From: an uncultured Prevotellaceae bacterium
GTDB taxonomy: Bacteria; Bacteroidota; Bacteroidia; Bacteroidales; Bacteroidaceae
DNA: 64,000 bases
Direction: 5' to 3'
Assembly: GCA_900543815.1 (NCBI GenBank)
Contig: UQST01000003.1
Span: forward strand, 62,001 to 126,000
A program made the translations under genes and the position numbers. Of this stretch, positions 1 to 7,360 are shown piece by piece (position 1 is the first letter of the stretch; each line of letters starts with the position of its first letter). The notes under the pieces were generated by a model. That model saw only the letters and a program-made list of their open reading frames with translations. It was not told the origin of the DNA and searched no databases.

Positions 1-2125
1 AGCCCAGACCGTGCTGGTGCAGTATGACAACCAGGACTGCACCACCAGCCAAATACAGCAATGCGTGCAGGCGGCAGGCTACGACCTGGTCATCAGCGAC
101 AATGCCGGCCAGGCCGAAGAAGAGGCCGAGCAGGCACGCCGCAGGCAATGGACCGGCATGCGCAACCGCACCCTGCTGGCAGCCGCACTCTCGCTTGCAG
201 TGTGGAGCATGCAGATGTTCCTCACCCCCTCACTGCCCTCTGCCCTGCTCATGTGGCTGCTGGCCACACCCGTGGTGGCATGGTGCGGGCGCAGTTTCTA
301 TGCCAATGCCATCACACAGCTGCGCCATGGTTCTGCCGGCATGGACCTGCTGGTAGCCACCGGCACCGGCGTTGCCTACCTCTACAGCGCCACTGTGCTC
401 TGCCTCCATCTGGGCTTCGGGCACGGCACCGCCCTGCCCCATCTCTATTTTGAGTCCGCTGCCATGATCATCACATTCGTGTTGGCAGGCCGACTGCTGG
501 AGGCGCGTGCCAAGAGCCACACCACCGATGCCCTGCGCACACTCATCTCGCTCAGCCCCCACACCGTGACGGCCACCGATGAGGAGGGGCGTACCTGGGA
601 GAAGAGAATACAGGACGTGAGCGTGGGCGACCTGCTTCTGGCCAAGGCCGGAGAGCGCATCGCCGTAGATGGCAGCGTGACGAGCGGCACATCGTGCGTG
701 GATGAAAGCATGCTCAGTGGCGAGTCCATCCCTGTAGATAAGGAGGTGGGGAGCCGGGTATATGCGGGCACCACCAATCTGCAGGGCAGTTTCACCTACC
801 GTGCCCAGTGCGTAGGAAATCACACCTTACTGGCGCAGATCATACAGATGGTGCGCGAGGCCCAGGGAAGCAAGGCTCCTGTACAGCGCCTGGCCGACCG
901 CGTGGCTGCCGTCTTCGTGCCCACCATCATGTCGCTCAGTGTGCTCACCCTCATCACATGGGGACTGCTGGGCGGTGCCGACGGGTGGCAAAGGGGGATC
1001 ACCGCAGCCGTGAGCGTGCTGGTGGTAGCCTGCCCCTGCGCGCTGGGCCTTGCCACTCCCACAGCCATCACAGTGGCCATCGGACGTGCCGCCAGCGAGG
1101 GCATTCTGGTGCAGGATGCCGCTGCACTGGAGGAGGCATGCCGCACCGGCGCGGTAGTACTGGACAAGACCGGCACACTCACCACGGGACACCCCACGGT
1201 GACAAGGGCGCAATGGAATGGGGACAAGGCACTCCTCGGCCCCGTGCTCATGGCTATGGAGAGCCGCTCAACGCATCCGCTGGCCCAGGCAGTGCGCCAG
1301 TATCTGACCGACAACCGTCTGACCCTCTCCCCACAGTCCGCTGTCCTCACCCCCGACACCTGCTCCACCCTGCCCGGCATGGGCATAGAGGCCACCATCC
1401 ATGGCACTGCCTATCTGCTGGGCAACCGCCGCCTGATGGAACAGAGAGGCATACGCCTCGATGAACCACTGGCCGAGGCCTGCCGTCAATGGGAAAGCGA
1501 GGGGCACACCATCATCCTGCTGGCCGACGGGCAGGAGGCTCTGGCCATCCTGGGAGTGGCCGACCCGCTCAAGGCTACCTCGAAGGAGGCCGTGGACCAA
1601 CTGCGTGAGATGGGCATAGAGGTGCACATGCTCACGGGCGACAACGACCGTGCCGCTGCCCACACAGCCCACGAAGCGGGCATCGGCAACTATGCAGGAA
1701 ATGCCCTGCCAGCCGACAAGGCGGCATTCGTGAAGCATCTGCAGAGCCAGGGCAAACACGTGGCCATGGTGGGCGACGGCATCAACGACAGCGCGGCACT
1801 GGCCACCGCCAACCTGAGCATCGCCATGGGCCAGGGCAGCGATACGGCCATGAACGTGGCCATGCTCACCATCATCGGCTCCGACCTGCGGCAGATAGGG
1901 CGCGCCATACGCCTTTCACGCACCACCGTACGCATCATCAGAGAGAACCTCTTCTGGGCGTTCTTCTATAATATAATAGGTGTGCCGGTGGCAGCAGGCC
2001 TGCTCTACCCCCTCTGCGGCATGATGCTCAACCCCATGTACGCCAGTATGGCAATGGCCATGAGCAGCATCTGTGTGGTAGCCAACAGCCTGAGGATAAG
2101 GGGCAGAGGCAGTCGGCAGGCATGA
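1..2125 (+). CDS. copA: Copper-translocating P1B-type ATPase, 5' truncated by window edge
   Basis: Pumps Cu(I) out of the cytoplasm across the inner membrane using ATP. The reading frame is already open at base 2 (reading A-Q-T-V-L-V-Q-Y), so the start and most of the N-terminal metal-binding (HMA) domain lie outside the window; the first 30 visible residues look like the end of that domain. Counting from base 11, visible landmarks are the actuator motif SGES near residue 235, the Cu(I)-binding membrane motif CPC near 341 (in ACPCALGLATP), the phosphorylation site DKTGTLT near 385, the P1B-specific His-Pro pair (STHPLAQ) near 420 and the hinge GDGINDSAAL near 587. Helix pairs flank these as expected. 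The CPC motif favours copper or silver over zinc. A tRNA gene follows on the same strand with its own promoter. Confidence 0.93.
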   Translation, partial: AQTVLVQYDNQDCTTSQIQQCVQAAGYDLVISDNAGQAEEEAEQARRRQWTGMRNRTLLAAALSLAVWSMQMFLTPSLPSALLMWLLATPVVAWCGRSFYANAITQLRHGSAGMDLLVATGTGVAYLYSATVLCLHLGFGHGTALPHLYFESAAMIITFVLAGRLLEARAKSHTTDALRTLISLSPHTVTATDEEGRTWEKRIQDVSVGDLLLAKAGERIAVDGSVTSGTSCVDESMLSGESIPVDKEVGSRVYAGTTNLQGSFTYRAQCVGNHTLLAQIIQMVREAQGSKAPVQRLADRVAAVFVPTIMSLSVLTLITWGLLGGADGWQRGITAAVSVLVVACPCALGLATPTAITVAIGRAASEGILVQDAAALEEACRTGAVVLDKTGTLTTGHPTVTRAQWNGDKALLGPVLMAMESRSTHPLAQAVRQYLTDNRLTLSPQSAVLTPDTCSTLPGMGIEATIHGTAYLLGNRRLMEQRGIRLDEPLAEACRQWESEGHTIILLADGQEALAILGVADPLKATSKEAVDQLREMGIEVHMLTGDNDRAAAHTAHEAGIGNYAGNALPADKAAFVKHLQSQGKHVAMVGDGINDSAALATANLSIAMGQGSDTAMNVAMLTIIGSDLRQIGRAIRLSRTTVRIIRENLFWAFFYNIIGVPVAAGLLYPLCGMMLNPMYASMAMAMSSICVVANSLRIRGRGSRQA

Positions 2126-2230
2126 CACTACGCCCCCTGCGCTGCATGCCGTACGCATCCGCCGGCACTGCCAGCACCGCCGCCATCACCACAGACAAGG
2201 CTGCAAAGGGAGAAGAAAAAGGCTCTTCCC

Positions 2231-2261
2231 TTTCTCCTTTCGCAGGAAAGTTGTATCTTTG
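2231..2261 (+). promoter_or_regulatory. Promoter of tRNA-Arg
   Basis: A TTTC -33 element (2231-2234), 19 bp, and the -7 element TATCTTTG (2254-2261) fit the Bacteroidota sigma-ABfr pattern. The tRNA begins 12 bp further on. A weak purine/pyrimidine inverted repeat just upstream (about 2206-2240) could also end the copA transcript. Confidence 0.6.
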
Positions 2262-2273
2262 CGCTTGATAAAC

Positions 2274-2347
2274 GGCTCCGTAGCTTAGCTGTATAGAGCG
2301 TCAGATTCCGGTTCTGAAGGTCGAGGGTTAGAATCCCTCCGGGGTCA
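2274..2347 (+). tRNA. tRNA-Arg (anticodon CCG)
   Basis: A 74-nt cloverleaf can be drawn by hand: acceptor GGCTCCG with CGGGGTC (two G-U pairs), anticodon stem TCAGA with TCTGA around the 7-nt loop TTCCGGT, whose middle three bases CCG read the CGG arginine codon, and T stem GAGGG with CCCTC around the loop TTAGAAT. The CCA end is not encoded (the bases after the acceptor are ACA). Confidence 0.93.
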
Positions 2348-2356
2348 CAGCAGATT

Positions 2357-2394
2357 AGAGGCAGGTTGTCTTCCCACAAGACAAGCCTGCCTCT
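2357..2394 (+). terminator. Hairpin terminator after tRNA-Arg
   Basis: Near-perfect stem AGAGGCAGG-TTGTC pairing with GACAA-GCCTGCCTCT around a short loop, starting 10 nt after the tRNA. The T tract after it is weak. Confidence 0.6.
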
Positions 2395-2478
2395 CGTCGT
2401 TTCCGGCCCCGCGATGTGCCCTTCCCTGGCAAGGGGGAGAACGGCGCGGGATGCCGCCTATAGCGTTTCCTCAAACAG

Positions 2479-2519
2479 CGAGACCCGCTGGCCGTCATTA
2501 CTGACGGCTGCGGGTCTCG
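2479..2519 (-). terminator. Strong hairpin terminator downstream of the S9 peptidase
   Basis: Two-part stem: CGAGACCCGC pairs with GCGGGTCTCG, and inside it GCCGTC pairs with GACGGC around a 6-nt loop. It lies about 75 bp beyond the stop of the minus-strand peptidase and could work in both directions. Confidence 0.65.
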
Positions 2520-2591
2520 TTGTGTTACTGTCCCGGGCCACTGCTGTCATGCCTGTCAGCAGGAGCGCCGTGAGCATTGCCCTGCTCTTCC

Positions 2592-4793
2592 TTACTGCAA
2601 GTATTGCTTGAAATGGTTGGTTATCTGGCGGAAGAGATGCGCGCGGGTGTTGCCTCCGAAGATGCCGTGGTTGCGGTTGGTATAGGTCAACTCGCGGAAG
2701 TCTTTGTCGGCCTGCACCAATGCCTCTGTGTATTCAGCGGCATTGCGGAAGTGTACGTTGTCATCGGCAAGGCCGTGAACGAGCAGCAGATGACCGTTCA
2801 GCTGGCCGGCGCGGCTTATTGCCGACACGTCGTAGCCCTCTCCGTTCTCCTTGGGAGTGCGCATGAAACGCTCGGTATATACGCTGTCGTAGTAGCGCCA
2901 ACTGGTAGGAGCAGCCACTGCCACGCCGGCGGCAAAGACAGGACGGCCCTCACTCATGCTCATCAGAGTGCAGAAGCCGCCATAGCTCCAGCCCCAGATA
3001 CCGATGTGCTTGCCATCTACGTAGGGCAGCGAAGCGGCATAGAGTGCTGCCTCCACCTGGTCGTGGCTCTCCAGCTGACCCAGTTTGAGGTAGGTGCACT
3101 GCTCGAAGTCACGGCCACGGCCGCCCGTTCCGCGGCCATCCACAACGAGGCTGATGAAGCCCTGCTGCGCCAAGTACTGCTCATAGAGCATGCCTCCCAT
3201 GTTGCCTGCACTCCAGCTGTCGAGCACCTGCTGGCTGCCTGGACCGCTGTACTGGAACAGTATGACGGGGTACTTGCGGCTCTCTTTGAAGTCGGCCGGA
3301 AGCACCATCAGACCATTGAGCTGCACGCCGTCCTGGGTCTTGAACGATATGATGCGGCGCTCGCCCAGTGCGATGCCGGAGAGCTTGGAGCGCAACTCGC
3401 TGTTGTCCTCAAGCGTGCCCAGTGTCTTGCCATTGGCATCGCACAGGGTGGTCACAGGCGGTGTCTGCAGATTGCTCCACACGTTCATATAATAGCGCAG
3501 CCCATTGCTGAAGATGGCGTCATTGGTTCCCTTCTGGCTGCTAAGCTTGATGGTCTTGCCCTTGATGTCGGTCTTATAGACGGCCTTGTAGAGCGGCCCC
3601 TCCTGGTTGCTGGCATAGTAGGCCATGCCCAGGCGGCTGTCGTAGCCGTAGAAGTCGGTCACCACGTGCTGTCCGTGGGTGAGCTGGCGCTTGAGCGTGC
3701 CGTTGAGGTCATACAGGTAAAGCTGGTTCCAGCCGCTGCGCTCGCTCATGAGCACGAATCCATTAGGCGTTGTCTGGAAGTTCTTATACACGTTCTCGGA
3801 TATATACTTCTCGGTCTCATCACGCACGATAAGGCGGCACTCGGTGCTGCGAGGATTGGCCACATAGATGTCGAGGCGGTTCTGGTGACGGTTCTGAGTG
3901 AGCACCAGGAGCTTCAGCGGGTCATTGGTGAAGGTGATGCGGGGCACATATCCGTCGGGGGCAAGGGGCAGCTGCATCTGCCTTATCACACGGCTCTTGA
4001 TGTCGAAGCTGTGTACGGTGACGGTGCTGTTGGTGGCACCTGCCACGGGGTACTTGTATGAGTAGGCCCCTGGATACTCGCTGTACTCCTGACGCTCGGG
4101 GGCGAGTCCCTTGTAGAGGGGGAATGAGAAGGTGGGCACAGCCTTCTCATTGTACTTGACCCATGCCAGCATGGTGGCATCGGCATTGAAGTCGAAGGCG
4201 CGGCTCAGCGAGAACTCTTCCTCATTGACCCAGTCTGGCTTGCCGTTGATCACCTCGCCGAACTTGCCGTCCTTGGTCACTTGGGTCTCGCTGTTATTGA
4301 ACAGAAGCTTCACCAGAAACAGGTTGCCGTCTCTCACGAAGGCCACCATATTTCCGTCGGGGCTCCATTTGGGCACCTCCTGGGCACCGTTCTCGCTCAG
4401 GTTGGCTATGGTGCGGTTCTTCACATTATATATATAGTACTCTGCCGTGCGGCTGTGCCTGTAGATGGCACGCGTGTCGGTCTGCAGCAGGATGTGCTTT
4501 TCGTCGGGACTCATGATGTAGCCGTCGATGCGGGGGATGCGTATGCGCTGCTTGAGCATACTGGGGTCAAAGAGCACACCCGTCTGCTTGCCCGTGCGGA
4601 AGCTGTAGCGCAGGATCTGCTTGCCGTCGGCACTCAGCTGGCTGTAGCTTTCGCCATCGGCCAGAGGGTTGACGCCGTGGATGCGCTTGGCAGAATAGGT
4701 GCCGTTGGTGAGGTTCTCGATTGTGAGGTCATCGGCAGTGCACAGCGTGGTGACGGTGCACAGCAGAGCCGTCAGTAGTAATAGCCTTTTCAT
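2592..4793 (-). CDS. Secreted S9 family (DPP-IV-like) peptidase
   Basis: A 733-residue exported serine peptidase that should remove dipeptides (typically X-Pro) from peptide N-termini in the periplasm or at the surface. I start it at MKRLLLLTALLCTVTTLCTA, a clean signal peptide, rather than at an upstream in-frame Met: the -7 box at 4824-4831 lies inside the longer version. Residues about 60-480 are the repetitive beta-propeller domain of DPP-IV relatives, and the C-terminal 250 residues are the alpha/beta hydrolase. The catalytic Ser is in GWSYGG (near 605), the Asp in GLADDNVHF (near 676) and the His in NRNHGIFGG (near 708). EEFSLSRAFDF fits the substrate N-terminus-binding Glu region. It diverges from the radical SAM gene. 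Confidence 0.92.
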   Translation of the reverse strand: MKRLLLLTALLCTVTTLCTADDLTIENLTNGTYSAKRIHGVNPLADGESYSQLSADGKQILRYSFRTGKQTGVLFDPSMLKQRIRIPRIDGYIMSPDEKHILLQTDTRAIYRHSRTAEYYIYNVKNRTIANLSENGAQEVPKWSPDGNMVAFVRDGNLFLVKLLFNNSETQVTKDGKFGEVINGKPDWVNEEEFSLSRAFDFNADATMLAWVKYNEKAVPTFSFPLYKGLAPERQEYSEYPGAYSYKYPVAGATNSTVTVHSFDIKSRVIRQMQLPLAPDGYVPRITFTNDPLKLLVLTQNRHQNRLDIYVANPRSTECRLIVRDETEKYISENVYKNFQTTPNGFVLMSERSGWNQLYLYDLNGTLKRQLTHGQHVVTDFYGYDSRLGMAYYASNQEGPLYKAVYKTDIKGKTIKLSSQKGTNDAIFSNGLRYYMNVWSNLQTPPVTTLCDANGKTLGTLEDNSELRSKLSGIALGERRIISFKTQDGVQLNGLMVLPADFKESRKYPVILFQYSGPGSQQVLDSWSAGNMGGMLYEQYLAQQGFISLVVDGRGTGGRGRDFEQCTYLKLGQLESHDQVEAALYAASLPYVDGKHIGIWGWSYGGFCTLMSMSEGRPVFAAGVAVAAPTSWRYYDSVYTERFMRTPKENGEGYDVSAISRAGQLNGHLLLVHGLADDNVHFRNAAEYTEALVQADKDFRELTYTNRNHGIFGGNTRAHLFRQITNHFKQYLQ

Positions 4794-4823
4794 TTCTCTG
4801 TTGGTTTGTTTCGTTGTTTCGTA

Positions 4824-4831
4824 CAAAGGTA
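4824..4831 (-). promoter_or_regulatory. -7 element for the S9 peptidase gene
   Basis: Minus-strand TACCTTTG matches TAnnTTTG, about 30 bp upstream of the chosen start. No clear TTTG lies at -33, so the call rests on the -7 box and its position. Confidence 0.5.
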
Positions 4832-4884
4832 CGACAAATCGGCAAAAGCCGCGTCCATCCGGCCTCCGTTTCTCCTTTTTTGCG

Positions 4885-4892
4885 TACTTTTG
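4885..4892 (+). promoter_or_regulatory. -7 element for the radical SAM gene, very close to the start codon
   Basis: TACTTTTG fits TAnnTTTG but ends only 4 bp before the ATG at 4897, implying a nearly leaderless message if used. No good -33 element at the usual spacing. Confidence 0.4.
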
Positions 4893-4896
4893 CCTT

Positions 4897-5796
4897 ATGG
4901 AATACAAGGAGTTCGGCGCCTGGCTGCAGGCAGAACTGGGTTGCAAGGCCCAGAAGATATCGGTGGATGCAGGTTTCTCGTGCCCCAACAGGGACGGCAC
5001 GGTGGGCTTCGGTGGCTGCACCTTCTGCGACAACCGCACCTTCAATCCCGCCTATTGCCGGCAGGGCGGCACGATTGCCCAGCAGCTGGAGGCTGGCAAG
5101 AGGTTTTTCGCACGCAAGTACCCCACCCTGAAGTACCTGGCTTACTTCCAGTCCTACACCAACACGCACGGCTCGCTCCCACGCCTCAAGGCGCTCTACG
5201 AAGAGGCGCTGCGGGTACCCGATGTAATTGGACTGGTCATCGGCACGCGCCCCGACTGCATGCCCGCCCCGCTCCTGGACTATCTGGAGGAGCTCAACCG
5301 CCGTACCTTCCTGCTGGTGGAATATGGGGTGGAAAGCGCCAGCGAGGAGACGCTGAGGCGTGTCAACCGCGGACACACCTTCGCACAGGCGCAGGAGACC
5401 ATCCGTAACACCGCCGCACGAGGCATCCGCGTGGGGGCACACATGATACTGGGCTTCCCCTGGGAGTCATATGCCGACCTCATGCAACAGGCACGCCTGG
5501 TGGCCTCCCTGCCGCTCACCACGCTCAAGCTGCACCAGTTGCAGGTCATACGCGGCACGGCACTGGCACGGGAGTACGAGGCTGCCCCCTGGCCCATGCC
5601 CACTGCCGAGGAGTATGTCAGCCTGGTGCTGGAGTACATCAGCCGCCTTCCCCGCTCGCTCGTGCTGGAGCGCTTCGTGAGCCAGAGCCCGCCAGAGCTT
5701 GTCATCGCACCGCGCTGGGGACTCAAGAACCATGAGTTCACCGACCTGGTGAAGCGGAAGGCTGCCGCCATGAACCGCACCACGGCCGATTCTTGA
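4897..5796 (+). CDS. Radical SAM protein, YhcC/TIGR01212 family
   Basis: A 299-residue radical S-adenosylmethionine enzyme of the YhcC-like family. Its substrate is not established from sequence; members are often annotated as tRNA or sulfur-modifying enzymes. The [4Fe-4S] ligands appear as C29, C41 and C44 in the segment from SCPNRD to CTFCDN, the spaced arrangement typical of this family. Family-like segments follow: AYFQSYTNTHG, VIGTRPDC, EYGVESASEETLRRVNRGH and GAHMILGFPWE. The chosen start MEYKEFGAW matches the usual N-terminus; longer in-frame versions extend over the divergent promoter region. It is followed by a hairpin terminator, so it is probably monocistronic. Confidence 0.88.
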   Translation: MEYKEFGAWLQAELGCKAQKISVDAGFSCPNRDGTVGFGGCTFCDNRTFNPAYCRQGGTIAQQLEAGKRFFARKYPTLKYLAYFQSYTNTHGSLPRLKALYEEALRVPDVIGLVIGTRPDCMPAPLLDYLEELNRRTFLLVEYGVESASEETLRRVNRGHTFAQAQETIRNTAARGIRVGAHMILGFPWESYADLMQQARLVASLPLTTLKLHQLQVIRGTALAREYEAAPWPMPTAEEYVSLVLEYISRLPRSLVLERFVSQSPPELVIAPRWGLKNHEFTDLVKRKAAAMNRTTADS

Positions 5797-5819
5797 ATAC
5801 AGGATTCCAGACTAAAAAT

Positions 5820-5858
5820 CAGGCTTCGCTTCTGTCATGAATGCGAAGCCTTGTTTTT
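5820..5858 (+). terminator. Intrinsic terminator of the radical SAM gene
   Basis: Stem CAGGCTTCGC with GCGAAGCCTTG around a 13-nt loop, followed by TTTTT. It sits 24 bp after the stop codon and directly abuts the 22-bp repeat array that starts at 5860. Confidence 0.85.
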
Positions 5859-5859
5859 G

Positions 5860-6233
5860 GAAAGCGATGGCGGAAGGCTGGGGAGGGGACCTCTGGAAAG
5901 AACGAAACGGATTGCTCGGGGAAAAGAAGAATCCTCCGAAAGCATGTAAAGCGGATTTCGGAGAAGGCCAAAGCGTATTGTCTGGAGAAAAGGAAAATCC
6001 TCCGAAAGCACGAGAGGCGGATTTCGGGAGATGGAGAAGCGGATTGCCTTTGGGGAAGGGAAAACCTCTGAAAGCGTGTGAAGAGGATTTCCATGGAGAC
6101 CGAAGCGTGTTGCCTGGAGAAAAGAAAATTCCTCCGATAGCGCGAGAGGCGGATTTCGGAAGATGAAGAAGTGGATTGCCTGGAGAAAAGGAACGGGGTG
6201 ACTTGGGAAAGGGTTCATTCTGGTTCGGAAAAC
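5860..6233. repeat. Purine-rich 22-bp tandem array (left arm), with a 66-bp higher-order period
   Basis: Seventeen consecutive 22-bp windows, with no indel, lead in phase into the palindromic core at 6234. Units mostly begin GAAG or AAAG. Three unit types alternate, giving a 66-bp superperiod: type A (GAAGCGGATTGCC then GGAGAAAA) at 5904, 5970, 6036, 6102 and 6168; type B (GAAAATCCTCCGAAAGC) at 5926, 5992, 6058 and 6124; type C (GAGGCGGATTTCGG) at 5948, 6014, 6080 and 6146. Frames are open on both strands because the units rarely contain stops; I do not read this as coding. Confidence 0.9.
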
Positions 6234-6311
6234 GCAGCGCGCTGCATATGCTGGCGCAGCACGCTGCATCGGCTGGCGCAGCGCGCTGCATCAGCCATCG
6301 CACCGCACTGC
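6234..6311. repeat. 22-bp palindromic repeat core, locus 1 (four units)
   Basis: Twelve-mers at 6234, 6256, 6278 and 6300: GCAGCGCGCTGC, GCAGCACGCTGC, GCAGCGCGCTGC, GCACCGCACTGC. Each is separated by 10 bp. The core is bordered by inverted heptamers, GGAAAAC at 6227-6233 and GTTTTCC at 6312-6318. Pyrimidine-rich 22-bp windows continue to about 6409. Confidence 0.93.
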
Positions 6312-6426
6312 GTTTTCCGCCTCACCCTTCTCCTTCTTGTCCCAAGGCGCCATCGTCTTCTCCGCCAAGCGCCTCTCTCCTCCCCTGCCCGCGCGCCGGA
6401 CACCATCGGGAGGGGCTGTAAAGAGG

Positions 6427-6474
6427 AAGCCCCCTCTTGCTCCTTCCCTGTGCGGAAAGTTCAAGAGGGGGCTT
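6427..6474 (-). terminator. Terminator between convergent genes, after the ABC ATPase
   Basis: AAGCCCCCTCTTG pairs perfectly with CAAGAGGGGGCTT around a 22-nt loop that has its own small stem. It lies about 70 bp beyond the stop of the minus-strand ATPase gene. Confidence 0.75.
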
Positions 6475-6545
6475 TGCTTTATCCTGTCACTTTGCATTCA
6501 TCCGCTCACCTTTCCCTGAGGAAAGGAGCGGCCTGGAGCGGGCAC

Positions 6546-7316
6546 TCAGTTTGAGGAAGCCTGCATGCGGAATGTGAGGCTCTCGAGAGAGAACTCCACG
6601 CCGGGACACGCGAAGAAGCGGGCTATGGTGCCATCGGCTGCCAACTGGCGGGGCGACCCGATGCTCAGTCCCTGGCAGTCCATCAGCCAGAGCTTGTCAC
6701 CCAGCTGGAGAGCCATCTCCACATCGTGTGTGCTGAGCAGCACAGTCTTCTGCATGTCGTGGGCCAGGCGGCTCAGGAGGCGCAGGGTGCCCACCTTCGA
6801 CGGATAGTCAAGGAAGGCCGTGGGCTCGTCGAGCAGGATGGCCGGTGTCTGCTGTGCCAATGCCTTGGCTATCACAGCCTTCTGCCGCTCCCCATCGCTC
6901 AGCGATTGCACCTGCCGGTCGGCCAGTTCGCCCACACCTGCCAGCCTCATGGATTCATCCACGATGCGGCGGTCATCAGCCTGCAGGGTGCCCCAGAAAC
7001 CAGTGTATGGGGCGCGTCCCATGCCCACGAGGTCGCGTACGGTGAGTCCCGCCACATCGATGCGCTCGGTGAGCACCACGCTCAACAGGCGGTTGAGGCG
7101 GTCCGGCCCCAGCCGGTCTGTCGGCTTGCCGTCTATGCTCACCTCGCCTGCGAGGGCCGGCTGGAAGCCTCCTATGGTGCGCAGCAGCGTGCTCTTGCCC
7201 GCTCCGTTGGCGCCCAACAGGCACACCATCTCGCCCTGATGCAGGCAGGCGTTGAGCCCGCTTGCCACCACGTGGCGGCCATAGCCTGTGCTCACATCAT
7301 GCAGCCTGATTTCCAT
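6546..7316 (-). CDS. FecE/BtuD-type ABC transporter ATP-binding protein
   Basis: A 256-residue ATPase subunit that should power uptake of an iron chelate, heme or cobalamin-type substrate with the FecCD permease at 8990-10006. Walker A is GANGAGKST (residues 35-43), a Q-loop region follows, the signature is LSDGERQKAVIAKALAQ (near 140), Walker B is ILLDEPTAFLD (near 160) and the switch His is in LLSTHDVEMAL (near 195). It is the last gene of the minus-strand thiD operon and is separated from its permease by a hexosaminidase gene. The substrate cannot be told from sequence. Confidence 0.9.
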   Translation of the reverse strand: MEIRLHDVSTGYGRHVVASGLNACLHQGEMVCLLGANGAGKSTLLRTIGGFQPALAGEVSIDGKPTDRLGPDRLNRLLSVVLTERIDVAGLTVRDLVGMGRAPYTGFWGTLQADDRRIVDESMRLAGVGELADRQVQSLSDGERQKAVIAKALAQQTPAILLDEPTAFLDYPSKVGTLRLLSRLAHDMQKTVLLSTHDVEMALQLGDKLWLMDCQGLSIGSPRQLAADGTIARFFACPGVEFSLESLTFRMQASSN

Positions 7317-7360
7317 AAGTCGCGTCTCCTATGCTCAGATGAATGCCGTATGGGTGCTTC

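Noticed and set aside
2138..2190. Possible ninth copy of the 22-bp element downstream of copA (CCCCTGCGCTGC near 2142)
   Set aside because: Only one twelve-mer matches; the next positions at 22-bp spacing do not.
2577..4061. Plus-strand open frame of 494 codons
   Set aside because: Antisense shadow of the S9 peptidase gene; translation is Val/Leu/His-rich without domains.
5812..6303. Minus-strand open frame of 163 codons, with a repeated 22-residue pattern, over the array at 5860
   Set aside because: Frames are open on both strands because 66 bp is a multiple of three and the units lack stops. It overlaps a clear terminator and has no promoter or start signals.
6234..6311. CRISPR array
   Set aside because: Repeats are 12 bp and near-palindromic, spacers are 10 bp and themselves related between loci, and there are no cas genes in the window.
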